Part shown: one piece after another, positions 35,897 to 44,575 of the stretch | Position numbering within the stretch: position 1 is the first letter of the stretch | Layout: each line of letters starts with the position of its first letter | Assembly: GCF_039634785.1 (NCBI RefSeq) | Contig: NZ_JBBIAB010000005.1 | Span: 62,001 to 126,000 of the forward strand | DNA length: 64,000 nucleotides | From: Tistrella mobilis | GTDB taxonomy: Bacteria > Pseudomonadota > Alphaproteobacteria > Tistrellales > Tistrellaceae | Direction of reading: 5' to 3' | Program-made: the position numbers and the translations under genes | Notes under the pieces: model-generated | What the model saw: the letters and a program-made list of their open reading frames with translations, nothing else | What the model was told of the DNA's origin: nothing | Databases searched by the model: none

Positions 35897-36786
35897 GGTC
35901 GCGATCCTCGCCGGCGTGCGGCGAGCGACCGTCGCGCGGCCGACAGGCGACCGACCGCCTCTGCGACCCACGGGCCCGGGCAGACCCAGAGGGCGGCCGG
36001 CAGGCTGGTGATGGTCATGCCCGCTGCCCGCGCCCGGAAGGCCGGATGGTCGAGCACCTCGCGCGCAAGGGCCGGTGGTGCATCCCCGTCGGAATCGAGC
36101 ACCAGCAGATCGGGTTTCAGGCGTAACAGCCGTTCGAGGCCGATCCGGCCATCGCCATCGACCGGCGCATCGGGGGCCAGATTGCGGAGACCGGCCGCGG
36201 CCAGGATCTCGTCCTGCAGGGTTCCCGCTCCGGCGACACCGCCGCCGGGGCGCAGAACCACCACGCCCGGAAGCGGTGTGTCTTTCGCATCCAGGGTCGC
36301 CTCGCCAAGCATCCGGTCCATGGCATCGAGCATCTCCCGGCCGGCATCGGGGTTGCCCACGGCCGCCGCAAGGCTGGTGACCTGGGACCGGATGCCGGCG
36401 AGGCTGGTCGCCTCGTCGAGCAGCAGCACCGGGATGCCGGCCCGGCGCAGCATCTGCGTGGTCGTCAGAGTGGTGTAGCGGCCGGCGACCACCAGATCCG
36501 GGGCGAGCCGGGCAATCTCCTCTGCCCGGCCGTGATTGAGCACCAGCCCCCGCGCCGCTGCGGGATCGATCGCCGCCGGCCCCGCGGCCAGCCAGGTAAC
36601 CGATACCAGCCGGCCGGGCGGCGCCAGGCGCAGCAGCAATTCATCGGCACACAGGTTCATCGACACGATCCGCCGCGGCCCGTCCCCGGCGAAAGCCGAG
36701 GGCGGGGCCGCGAGTACCGGGCCGGTCAGCAGAAGCCCGGCCGACAGAAGCCCTGGCAGGCGGTACGGAAGGCGCCGTGCCGGCAT
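35893..36786 (-). CDS. Cobalamin-binding periplasmic protein (BtuF-like)
   Basis: The 297-residue protein has a signal peptide (LPYRLPGLLSAGLLLTGPVL, cut near AAPPSAFA) and the BtuF/TroA-like binding fold: RRIVSMNLCADELLLRLAPP, IARLAPDLVVAGRYTT and GIPVLLLDEA. It should deliver cobalamin or related compounds to the permease. ATG 36786 follows the btuB stop by four bases, so a longer frame running into btuB is rejected. One cysteine in SMNLCADE is typical of this subfamily. Confidence 0.89.
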   Translation of the reverse strand: MPARRLPYRLPGLLSAGLLLTGPVLAAPPSAFAGDGPRRIVSMNLCADELLLRLAPPGRLVSVTWLAAGPAAIDPAAARGLVLNHGRAEEIARLAPDLVVAGRYTTLTTTQMLRRAGIPVLLLDEATSLAGIRSQVTSLAAAVGNPDAGREMLDAMDRMLGEATLDAKDTPLPGVVVLRPGGGVAGAGTLQDEILAAAGLRNLAPDAPVDGDGRIGLERLLRLKPDLLVLDSDGDAPPALAREVLDHPAFRARAAGMTITSLPAALWVCPGPWVAEAVGRLSAARRSLAARRRGSRP

Positions 36787-36790
36787 GGGC

Positions 36791-38743
36791 TCAGAACCGC
36801 ATCCGCAGGCCGGCATAACCTGCGCGACCACGTGAGCCGTAGCCCAGAACCTCCTGATATTCCTCGTCAAAGAGATTGTCGATCCGGCCGAAGATCTCGA
36901 CCGTGTCGGTGAGATCATAGGCGGCGGTCAGGTTGACGAGGGTGTAGTCGTCGAGGGTGACGGGGTGTCGCGCATAGCTGGCGTCATAGGCCCAGTCCTT
37001 CTGCTCACCGTTATAGATCACCGCGATGCCGGCCCGCGCGCGATCATCAAGGAACCGGGTCATCAGGTCGGCACTGGCAATGTGTGGTGCGCGGCGAACC
37101 AGCTCTTCGCCATGGGAGTCCTTACCATCGGTGTAGGTGTAGGCCAGCCGCAGATCGATCCAGGCAAGCGGGCGGATGGTCATCGAGGCTTCCACGCCGT
37201 TGATGCGCGACGTACCTGGCAGATTCTCCGACGAGGGGCCGTTCCCCTGGATCAGGTTCTTGATGTCCTGTCGGAACCACCCGAGGTCGACCACCAGGCG
37301 GCCGTCGAGGAAGCTGTGTTCGACGCCGGCATCCCAGCCGGTCGCTTCCTCGGGCTTCAGGTTGGGATTTCCCCTGTAAGTGTTTGTATAGCCGTAGAGT
37401 TCGAACAGCGTCGGGTTCTTGATGCCCGTACCGTATGACGCGCGGAGCCTGGTGTCGGTGCCGGGGATCAGCCAGGCCGCTGTGGCCCGCCAGCTGTGCT
37501 GGTCGTCGAACAGGCCGTTCCGGTCGTAACGGCCGGCGGCCGACAGAAAGAGCTGGTCGTAGAGGCCGAGCCGATATTCGCCGGCGAAGCCGGTCGACTC
37601 GTAGTCGTGTTTCACGACCGAGCCCGGCGCCCAGGAACTCCAGGTCCGGGCGCTTTCGCGCTCGTGATCGAGGCCGAAACTCAGGTCGTGGCTGACGGCG
37701 CCGGTCTCGAAGCCGTAATCGGTCTGATAGTCGGCTTTCACACGGCGGCCCAGATAGGTGCTGGTGATGAGATCGCCGTCGCGATAATTGCGGTCATGTT
37801 CCGTAGTTGCGAGGCCGATCTTGTGGCGCCACCGGCCATCCGCCATGGCGTAACGGGCCTCGCCGCGCAGAAAGGTCTGGGTACCGGTGGTCAGGTCGTC
37901 GGGATCATCTTCGGGGATGGTGCTATAGGCATCGGTATCAGCGCGATAGCGCACGGTCCGGCCGACCAGGGCGAACTCCACGTCTTCCGCCGGTCGCCAG
38001 CCGAATTTCGCGAAAGCGGACCGGTTGCGATAGCCGTCCTTCTCCAGATTGCCGGCGCGTTCATCGGCGGAGGAGATGCCGTCGGTTCGGAAGCTCTGGG
38101 TCGAGACCAGCGCGTCGAAGGTCTGGTCGCCATAAGAGACGGTACCGACCGCTTCGCGGGTGTCGAAACTGCCGGCCTCGGTCCGCACACTGCCCGAAAG
38201 CGGGCCGGACCCACGTTTGGTCGTGATGTCGATCACGCCACCCACGGCATCCGAGCCATAGAGCGCGCTCTGCGGCCCGCGCAGCACTTCGATCCGCTCG
38301 ATCTCGTAGGCGAGCAGATGACCGAAATCGAAATCGGAATCACCTGACGGATCGGAGACTTCGATGCCGTCGATCCGCACCAGGGTCTGATTGGCTTCCG
38401 AGCCGCGGATGCGGATCTGCGATGTGCCACCCACCGACCCGGTGCGGCTGACCGCAAGGCCGGGCACCAGACGCAGGGCATCGTCGACCTGACGGATCTG
38501 CAAAGCCTCGATCTGTTCTGCGGTGATGACGGTGACGGCGCTGCCGACGGTCTCGACCGGCACCGGGCTGCGGGCGGCGGAGACGGAAAGCGGGGCGAGC
38601 CGCGTGGGCTCGTCGGTTCCAGTCTCTTCGGCAGCGGCCAGGTTCGTAATTGCCAGCGGAGACAGCGTGATCAGTGGCAGTGCCAGGCCGGCACGAAGCA
38701 GACGGCGCGACCGGTGGCGGGCGGGCGGACGATTGGTGGACAC
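36791..38743 (-). CDS. btuB: TonB-dependent vitamin B12 receptor BtuB
   Basis: The 650-residue outer-membrane receptor has a signal peptide (LLRAGLALPLITLSPLAITN, cut near LAAAEE). The plug domain includes VSAARSPVPVETVGSAVTVI, QIRIRGSEANQTLVRIDGIE and IERIEVLRGPQSALYGSDAV. A 22-strand-type barrel ends in an aromatic residue (GLRMRF). It imports cobalamin using TonB. The start is GTG 38743. It is preceded by a cobalamin riboswitch and a hairpin that covers the presumed ribosome site. It is the first gene of the B12 operon. Confidence 0.94.
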   Translation of the reverse strand: MSTNRPPARHRSRRLLRAGLALPLITLSPLAITNLAAAEETGTDEPTRLAPLSVSAARSPVPVETVGSAVTVITAEQIEALQIRQVDDALRLVPGLAVSRTGSVGGTSQIRIRGSEANQTLVRIDGIEVSDPSGDSDFDFGHLLAYEIERIEVLRGPQSALYGSDAVGGVIDITTKRGSGPLSGSVRTEAGSFDTREAVGTVSYGDQTFDALVSTQSFRTDGISSADERAGNLEKDGYRNRSAFAKFGWRPAEDVEFALVGRTVRYRADTDAYSTIPEDDPDDLTTGTQTFLRGEARYAMADGRWRHKIGLATTEHDRNYRDGDLITSTYLGRRVKADYQTDYGFETGAVSHDLSFGLDHERESARTWSSWAPGSVVKHDYESTGFAGEYRLGLYDQLFLSAAGRYDRNGLFDDQHSWRATAAWLIPGTDTRLRASYGTGIKNPTLFELYGYTNTYRGNPNLKPEEATGWDAGVEHSFLDGRLVVDLGWFRQDIKNLIQGNGPSSENLPGTSRINGVEASMTIRPLAWIDLRLAYTYTDGKDSHGEELVRRAPHIASADLMTRFLDDRARAGIAVIYNGEQKDWAYDASYARHPVTLDDYTLVNLTAAYDLTDTVEIFGRIDNLFDEEYQEVLGYGSRGRAGYAGLRMRF

Positions 38744-38755
38744 GGGGATACTCGA

Positions 38756-38793
38756 CCTCGTTCGACTGCATCATGCGGTCACTGCGAACGAGG
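38756..38793 (-). promoter_or_regulatory. Hairpin masking the btuB ribosome-binding site
   Basis: On the minus strand CCTCGTTCG (38793-38785) pairs perfectly with CGAACGAGG (38764-38756). The 3' arm contains the only purine-rich ribosome site (ACGAGG), 12 bases before GTG 38743. It lies just downstream of the cobalamin aptamer and fits a translational expression platform that closes when B12 binds. Confidence 0.6.
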
Positions 38794-38921
38794 CCGGCAG
38801 GGTGGCTGGACGGGGCGGGAAGGGGAAGCCTTTGGGGGCTTATGGGGTCTTCATGCCGCGCCGCCACCGCTTGCAGAACCCATCGGTACACCCCGCCCGA
38901 CGTGCTCGCCCGTGACCGCGA

Positions 38922-39090
38922 ATGACGGCAGGTCTCCTGGCTCGCGGGTCGTCGCACCACCGTCACCTTCCCGGCCCCCGTCGGGGCCAGTGGTTTTCGA
39001 GACGGGGCGCTCTCCGCTTACAGTTGCGGGGGCAGCCGCGGAATTGCCGGATTATGATACCGGCGCACCGCATTCCCTTTTCATCCCGCG
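38922..39090 (-). ncRNA. Cobalamin riboswitch
   Basis: Read on the minus strand the conserved elements appear in order: AAAAGGGAATGCGGTG, then CTGCCCCCGCAACTGTAAGC, the CCACTGG element, GGGAAGG, and the 3' part GCGAGCCAGGAGACCTGCC. These are the core and B12-box motifs of the adenosylcobalamin riboswitch class. It lies about 180 bases upstream of btuB and is expected to repress the B12 uptake operon when cobalamin is plentiful. Confidence 0.96.
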
Positions 39091-39197
39091 GAACGACCGC
39101 AGGACACCGTCAGTGGCGATATCCTGGCGCGAAGATCGACCGTATGGCAAGTGCGATGTGATATTCGCGTGTTTTCGCCGGATGGTTGCAGCGGCCG

Positions 39198-39971
39198 TCA
39201 CTTCCCAGGCAGGCCGCCGAGCAGCCGGTCCGCCCAGGCGGCCGGCAGGGCGGCGAGCAGCCAGCAAAGGGCCGCCAGTTGCCACGGAAAGGCGATGCGC
39301 GCCCGGTTGCGGTCGAGCCCGCGGCGGATGATCCGCGCCGCCCGGTCGGCATCCATCAGGAAGGGCATCGGAAAGCGGTTGCGGGCGGTCATCGGCGTGC
39401 GCACGAACCCCGGGCAGACGACAGACACCCGTAGCCCGCCATGGGCAAGGCGCGGACGCAGCCCTTCGCCCCAGGCCTTCACAGCCGCCTTTGATGCGGC
39501 ATAGGCAGGGGCTCCCGGCTGGCCGCGATAGCCGGCGAGGCTGGCGACGATGGCGATCGCTCCCCGCCCGCGACCCAGCATCAGTTCGGCTGCGGGCAGC
39601 ACGGTGTTGACCACGCCGTCGACATTGACCGCGAAGATGGCCCTGGTGACCTCTGCCGAAACCGCGCCGCCACTGCCGGTTTCGTTGCCCGAGATGCCGG
39701 CATTGGCGATCATCAGGTCGAGGGGCGCGCCTGCACCGATCGCGGTCACCCAGGCTGCGACGGCATCGGCATCGGTGACGTCGAACCGCGCCACATCCAC
39801 CTCGGCGCCCCGGCTGCGCGCGGCCGCCGCCACGGCTTCCGTGCGGTCCGTGTCGCGGCCATGCAGGGAAAGCCGGATGCCCGGCCCGGCATATTCCAGC
39901 GCCAGGGCAGCGCCCAGGCCGCTGGACGCGCCGGTGATCGCGATATGGCGGGGCGTGGGGGATGCGGTCAT
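39198..39971 (-). CDS. SDR-family oxidoreductase
   Basis: The 257-residue SDR has TGASSGLG (near residue 14), NAGISGNE, a serine in IVASLAG and the catalytic YAASK. The C-terminus differs from soluble SDRs: FPWQLAALCWLLAALPAAWA looks like a membrane-associating helix, as in lipid-acting SDRs. Substrate is unknown. It lies upstream of the B12 riboswitch in the same direction but is separate from that operon. Confidence 0.86.
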   Translation of the reverse strand: MTASPTPRHIAITGASSGLGAALALEYAGPGIRLSLHGRDTDRTEAVAAAARSRGAEVDVARFDVTDADAVAAWVTAIGAGAPLDLMIANAGISGNETGSGGAVSAEVTRAIFAVNVDGVVNTVLPAAELMLGRGRGAIAIVASLAGYRGQPGAPAYAASKAAVKAWGEGLRPRLAHGGLRVSVVCPGFVRTPMTARNRFPMPFLMDADRAARIIRRGLDRNRARIAFPWQLAALCWLLAALPAAWADRLLGGLPGK

Positions 39972-40132
39972 GGGACGCGGGTGGTCCTGGTGGACATCCG
40001 ACGGGCAGCGTCGGAGACTGTGACGTGATCAGACCCGGATGGTCATCCGAGGCTTGGCGGGGGCGGGACGGGTTCGTATAGTCCGCCCGTCCGACCCGCC
40101 CCTGATCATCGCTCATCCTCGGGAGATTGGCC

Positions 40133-41023
40133 ATGGCGCTTGCCAGCATGACAGGATTCGCCCGCGCCGATGCAGGCGATGCCCGCTATGGCTGGAACTG
40201 GGAAGTCAAGAGCGTCAACGGCCGCGGGCTGGACCTGCGGATCCGGCTGGCGCCCGGTTTCGACCAGCTGGAACCGGTCGTCCGCAAGGTCGCCCAGGAC
40301 CGCATCCGCCGCGGCCATGTCAGCGTGCAGCTGGGCCTGGTGACCCATGCCCGGGGCGCGCGTCTTCGCATCGATCCCGAGGTCGCCGACGGGCTGGGCG
40401 AGGTTCTGACCGAGCTTCAGCGACGCTTTCCCAAGGCGAAGGTGCCGCGGCTCGACGGCCTGCTGCGGGTGCCCGGCCTGCTGCAGATGGTGGAGCAGGA
40501 GGAGAGCGAGGCCGTTCGGGCGGCGCGGGAGCATGCGATGACCGAGAGCCTGATCGCCGCCTTCGATCGTCTGGTCATTGCCCGCGCCCAGGAAGGGGCG
40601 GCCCTGACCCGGTTGCTGACCGAACATGTCGATGCGATCGAGGGGCTTGTGACCGAGGCTGCCGGCCTGGCCGCCACCCAGCCTGCGACCATCCGTGCCC
40701 GGCTGGAGGAACAGCTGCGCAGCCTGCTGCAGGACCGCGCGGGTGCTGCCGAAGACCGGATCGTTCAGGAAGCCGCGATGCTGGCCGCCAAGGCCGATAT
40801 CCGCGAAGAGCTGGACCGGCTGGTCGCCCATGTCGCCCAGGCACGGGAACTGATGGCCGCCGACGAGCCGGTCGGGCGCCAGCTCGATTTCCTGGCGCAG
40901 GAATTCAACCGTGAGGCCAATACGCTGTGTTCGAAATCTTCCGACACGGCGCTGACGCGGATCGGACTTGCCCTCAAGACCCGGATCGATCAGCTCCGCG
41001 AGCAGATCCAGAACGTCGAATGA
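40133..41023 (+). CDS. yicC: YicC family endoribonuclease-like protein
   Basis: The 296-residue protein has the YicC N-terminus (SMTGFARADAGD, WNWEVKSVNGRGLDLRIRLA) and the DUF1732 C-terminus (GRQLDFLAQEFNREANTLCS, KSSDTALTRIGLALKTRIDQ). Members have been described as endoribonucleases acting on small RNAs. ATG 40133 has GGGAG seven bases upstream. It is followed by gmk, a widely conserved pairing. Confidence 0.93.
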   Translation: MALASMTGFARADAGDARYGWNWEVKSVNGRGLDLRIRLAPGFDQLEPVVRKVAQDRIRRGHVSVQLGLVTHARGARLRIDPEVADGLGEVLTELQRRFPKAKVPRLDGLLRVPGLLQMVEQEESEAVRAAREHAMTESLIAAFDRLVIARAQEGAALTRLLTEHVDAIEGLVTEAAGLAATQPATIRARLEEQLRSLLQDRAGAAEDRIVQEAAMLAAKADIREELDRLVAHVAQARELMAADEPVGRQLDFLAQEFNREANTLCSKSSDTALTRIGLALKTRIDQLREQIQNVE

Positions 41024-41060
41024 GCTTCGACATCACCGCCTCTCAGGGACCATGCTGCCG

Positions 41061-41726
41061 ATGACCGACACCACCGCCGCACGCCGCGCCCCTCATGATC
41101 GCCGGCGTGGCTTGATGCTGGTGCTCTCCTCGCCTTCGGGCGCCGGCAAGACCACGCTGTCGCGCCGCCTGCTGTCGCAGGACGACGACATCACGCTGTC
41201 GGTCTCGGTGACCACCCGCCCGATGCGCCCGGGCGAGGTGGACGGCGTCGACTATCACTTCATCGATCGCGCGAGTTTCGATCGCATGGTGGCCGAAGAG
41301 GCGCTTCTTGAGCATGCGACCGTGTTCGAAAACAGCTATGGCACACCGCGGGCCGCGGTAGAGGCGACGCTGGCCGACGGCCGCGACGTTCTGTTCGACA
41401 TCGACTGGCAGGGCACCCAGCAGCTGGCCGATCGGGCGCGCGACGACCTTGTGACCGTCTTCATCCTGCCGCCCTCGATCGCCGAACTGGAGCGCCGCCT
41501 GACCACCCGGGCCCAGGACAGTGCCGAGGTGGTGGCCAAGCGCATGGCCAAGGCGGCGGATGAGATGAGCCACTACGCCGAATACGACTATGTGCTGGTC
41601 AACGAGGATGTCGACCGTACTCTGGCGGATCTGGAGGCGATCCTCAGGGCGGAGCGCCTGCGGCGCCGACGCCGGCTCGGCCTCAGCGGCTTCGTGAATG
41701 CGATGCGCGAGGGCGCCGGCCGCTGA
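41061..41726 (+). CDS. gmk: Guanylate kinase
   Basis: The 221-residue enzyme converts GMP to GDP with ATP. The P-loop is SSPSGAGKTTLSRRL; VTTRPMRPGEVDGVDYHF is the GMP-binding segment, and FDIDWQGTQQLADRA is also conserved. ATG 41061 gives better spacing from the AGGGA Shine-Dalgarno than ATG 41052, but either is possible. The frame is open further upstream, where it overlaps yicC. Confidence 0.95.
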   Translation: MTDTTAARRAPHDRRRGLMLVLSSPSGAGKTTLSRRLLSQDDDITLSVSVTTRPMRPGEVDGVDYHFIDRASFDRMVAEEALLEHATVFENSYGTPRAAVEATLADGRDVLFDIDWQGTQQLADRARDDLVTVFILPPSIAELERRLTTRAQDSAEVVAKRMAKAADEMSHYAEYDYVLVNEDVDRTLADLEAILRAERLRRRRRLGLSGFVNAMREGAGR

Positions 41727-41753
41727 GAAAGCGCGCCGGTACCTCGACGCATA

Positions 41754-42743
41754 TCAGGCGAGCCCCAGCGCCCCGCGGATACCGGGTGAGAGCTGGGCCG
41801 CCAGATAGACCAGATAGGCGGCAAGGAAGATGCCGGATTCCCGGCGTCCGATGCGCCAGCCGGTCCAGGCGAAGAAGAGCAGCAGAACGGTGGCTGCGGC
41901 CATCGCCCAGAGATCCAGTGCCAGCACCTCGGGCGGAATCGGGATCGGCTTGACCAGGGCGGTTACGCCGGCGATGCCCAGGATGTTGAAGAGATTGCTG
42001 CCGATGACGTTGCCGAAGGCGACGTCGCCATGGCGGCGGATCGCGGCCATCACCGAGGTGACCAGTTCGGGCAGCGAGGTGCCGATCGCGACCAGGGTGA
42101 GGCCGATGACGGCTTCCGACATGCCGAATTCGCGGGCGATCTCCACCGCCGACCCCACCAGGAAGTCGGCCCCGAGCATGACGCCCGCGATACCGATCGC
42201 GGTGATCAGCAGCCCCTTGGGCAGGCTCATGGCCTTCACCTGCGGCTCGTCCGAAACGAAATCCGCCTCGGCTGCATGCATGCGGGCTGCAGCGTCGTTG
42301 CTTCGCCGGTCGGAGATGTAGCTGAACAGCGTGTAGCCGGCGAGGCCGACGAGAAAGATCACGCCGGCTATCCGGCCAAGCTCGCCGCCCAGGCAGGCGA
42401 CGATGAAGGCGATGGTGGCGAGGGCGAGCGCGGTACCGTCGCGGCGGAAGGCGGACGGGTTCACGACCACCGGCAGGATCAGCCCCGAGACGCCGAGGAT
42501 CAGCAGGATGTTGGCGAGGTTGCTGCCAACCACATTGCCGATCGCGATCCCCGGCGCGCCTGCAAGGGCGGCCTGAAGGCTGGCGACCAGTTCAGGGGTC
42601 GAGGTGCCGAAGCCGACCAGCGTCAGGCCGATCACCATGGGAGAGATGCCGAGACGGGTGGCGGTACCGACGGCGCCGCGCACCAGCAGTTCGCCACCCA
42701 GGAACAGAAGTCCAAGGCCGGCAGCGAGCAGAAGATAGGTCAT
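41754..42743 (-). CDS. Calcium/sodium antiporter (CaCA family, YrbG-like)
   Basis: The 329-residue membrane protein has the two alpha-repeats of the CaCA superfamily: VGFGTSTPELVASLQAALAG in the first half and VAIGTSLPELVTSVMAAIRR in the second. Each is followed by a GNVVGSNLANILLILG or GNVIGSNLFNILGIAG stretch. About ten helices are predicted with a short charged loop between halves. It should exchange sodium or protons for calcium across the inner membrane. It is convergent with gmk. Confidence 0.92.
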   Translation of the reverse strand: MTYLLLAAGLGLLFLGGELLVRGAVGTATRLGISPMVIGLTLVGFGTSTPELVASLQAALAGAPGIAIGNVVGSNLANILLILGVSGLILPVVVNPSAFRRDGTALALATIAFIVACLGGELGRIAGVIFLVGLAGYTLFSYISDRRSNDAAARMHAAEADFVSDEPQVKAMSLPKGLLITAIGIAGVMLGADFLVGSAVEIAREFGMSEAVIGLTLVAIGTSLPELVTSVMAAIRRHGDVAFGNVIGSNLFNILGIAGVTALVKPIPIPPEVLALDLWAMAAATVLLLFFAWTGWRIGRRESGIFLAAYLVYLAAQLSPGIRGALGLA

Positions 42744-42815
42744 GCGGTCTCCGGTCGAGAGGGAGGCCGGACGTGGCCGGTGCGAATGTCGGTGACACGG
42801 CCGGAATATTCAAGG

Positions 42816-42834
42816 GCCCCCCAATTCAGGGGGC
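42816..42834. terminator. Short GC hairpin upstream of the RTX gene
   Basis: GCCCCC (42816-42821) pairs with GGGGGC (42829-42834) around a short loop. A near-perfect palindrome AAGGCGC-AA-GCGCCTT follows at 42867-42882. Both lie in the 265-base gap between the divergent antiporter and RTX genes, so they could be operators rather than terminators. Confidence 0.3.
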
Positions 42835-43008
42835 AGACGTGCCCTGCCATTCAGCTTCATGTGTTGAAGGCGCAAGCGCCTTGCCGGGTGCCTCGACGCC
42901 ATGTGGCGGTAAACATATTCATCGACAGCCCGAGGGGGTGTCGGCAGGCGGTGCCGCGCGCGCTCGTCTGCGATGCCGGCGCGTCCGGGCCCATGGAGTA
43001 CGACGATC

Positions 43009-44280
43009 ATGGCGGATGTGGCCGCGAACACGAGCACCACGGCGAATTTCGCCGTCGGGGCCAACAGCATGCAGTATTCCGGGCGGTTCGAGACCGCGGG
43101 CGATGTGGACTGGATCCGCCTCAGCCTGACCGCGGGAACGGTGTATCGCTTTTACGGGTCCGCACAGACCGACGCCAACCCGGATGCCGGCGACATTCTG
43201 ATGTATCTGCGCCGGCCCGACGGCACCCATATCCTCTCCGACGGCGAGGACGGGGTCGGCCTCAATGCCTACTTCGAATATGTGCCGGCGACCTCGGGGA
43301 CGTATTATCTGGCGGTCGCGGAGTACGAAGAGGTACCGGGAACCTATGACGTGACCGTCCTGTCCTTTTCCGGTGCCCAGTCGGCAGCCTCGCCGGATCA
43401 GTTTCTGACCAGCGGTGGTGACAGCGCCGTCTCGTCCGGCAGCGATGCAGTCCGGATCGCCGGGCAGGGCAACGACTATCAGAACAATTTCTTCCGTATC
43501 CTCGGCGAACAGGGCAACGACTCGCTCTGGGGCGATGATCGCGTCAACGTCATCTCCGGAGGTTTGGGAGATGACGTGGTGTTCGGCCGTGGCGGTTCCG
43601 ATGAGATATGGGGGGGCCCGGGCAATGATCTTCTGAACGGGGATGGCGGCAACGATCAGATCTCTGCCGATGCAGGGGACGACGAGGTCAATGGTGGCGA
43701 GGGCGATGACTATCTTGCCGGCCATCTGGGTGAAGACACGCTCAGGGGCGGGAACGGGTACGATCTGTTGACCGGTGGCGCCGATGATGACCGATTGGAC
43801 GGCGGGGCGCTCGACGATCAGCTCTATGGCGATGACGGCGACGATTTCCTGATCCCCGGCACCGGAAATGACGATGTGGAAGGTGGCCCCGGCGTTGATC
43901 TGATCTATTACGGCGACAATTCCGGTCCGGTGCACGTCAATCTTGTTCAGGACGTCACCACTGACACGAATGGCAAGATCGACCAGTTGACCGGCATCGA
44001 GGCCGTCTGGGGATCTCCCTTTGCGGATAGGATCAGAGGCGATGCCGCCATCAATCGACTGCTTGGTCAGAATGGCAATGACGTGCTCGAGGGGTTTGGC
44101 GGTGGAGATGAACTGGTAGGTGCCGCCGGAGACGACGTGTTGCGAGGCGGTGGAGGGGCAGACCGGCTTGACGGCGGTGCCGGCGTTGATGCGGTGAGCT
44201 ACACGGACTCAGCCGCGGCGGTACAGGTCGACTTGAGCCTCGGGACGGGGGCTGGGGGGATGCCGCTGGGGATCTGCTGA
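43009..44280 (+). CDS. RTX-type calcium-binding protein, 3' end frameshifted
   Basis: The 423-residue product starts with a PPC-like beta-sandwich domain (FAVGANSMQYSGRFETAGDV, VYRFYGSAQTDANPDAGDIL, ATSGTYYLAVAEYEEVPGTY, about residues 10-120). Then come repeated glycine/aspartate nonapeptides of the hemolysin-type calcium-binding kind (GGLGDDVVFG, GGPGNDLLNG, GGEGDDYLAG, GQNGNDVLEG, GGAGDDVLRG-like), residues about 165-415. Such proteins leave the cell by type I secretion; no type I exporter is in the window. There is no signal peptide, as expected. The frame stops at 44278, but the reading continues in the next frame, so the stop is probably a frameshift in a G run. Confidence 0.85.
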   Translation: MADVAANTSTTANFAVGANSMQYSGRFETAGDVDWIRLSLTAGTVYRFYGSAQTDANPDAGDILMYLRRPDGTHILSDGEDGVGLNAYFEYVPATSGTYYLAVAEYEEVPGTYDVTVLSFSGAQSAASPDQFLTSGGDSAVSSGSDAVRIAGQGNDYQNNFFRILGEQGNDSLWGDDRVNVISGGLGDDVVFGRGGSDEIWGGPGNDLLNGDGGNDQISADAGDDEVNGGEGDDYLAGHLGEDTLRGGNGYDLLTGGADDDRLDGGALDDQLYGDDGDDFLIPGTGNDDVEGGPGVDLIYYGDNSGPVHVNLVQDVTTDTNGKIDQLTGIEAVWGSPFADRIRGDAAINRLLGQNGNDVLEGFGGGDELVGAAGDDVLRGGGGADRLDGGAGVDAVSYTDSAAAVQVDLSLGTGAGGMPLGIC

Positions 44281-44553
44281 CCTCTATCGAAATTGTCCAC
44301 GGCACGACGCTGGCAGACAAACTGTCCGGCACGTCTGGGGGGAGACCCTCAGAGGGTTCGGCGGTGATGATGTCCTCAGAGGGCGTGGTGGCGCCGACCT
44401 GCTGGAAGGGGTGCCGCCGGAGCGCTGACGGTCGAAGTTCAGGATGCCTCGACGTCGCTGGTTCTGATCGACATCAATGGTGATCTGGTCGCGGAGATGG
44501 CGATTCTCGTACGAGGCATGGGCTCAGGACTCGCGGAGGATTTCGCGCTGTGA
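44281..44553 (+). pseudogene. Out-of-frame 3' remainder of the RTX gene
   Basis: Adding one G to each of three G runs (44254-44259, 44337-44342 and 44407-44410) restores one continuous frame. It reads DAAGDLLTSIEIVHGTTLAD, then ETLRGFGGDDVLRGRGGADL and GAAGALTVEVQDASTSLVLI, ending at TGA 44551-44553. The restored protein would be 515 residues with two more RTX units and a C-terminal domain likely to carry the secretion signal. As sequenced the gene is truncated. The next gene, rsmA, ends 22 bases away on the other strand. Confidence 0.75.
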
Positions 44554-44575
44554 CCCGAGGGCGCTGGTCGTTTGT

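Noticed and set aside
42867-42882. AAGGCGC-AA-GCGCCTT palindrome as a terminator
   Set aside because: A two-base loop is too tight for a hairpin and no T-run follows; an operator or chance palindrome is more likely.
43600-43640. Seven-G run inside the RTX gene as a further frameshift
   Set aside because: The run keeps the RTX frame intact on both sides, so no repair is needed there.
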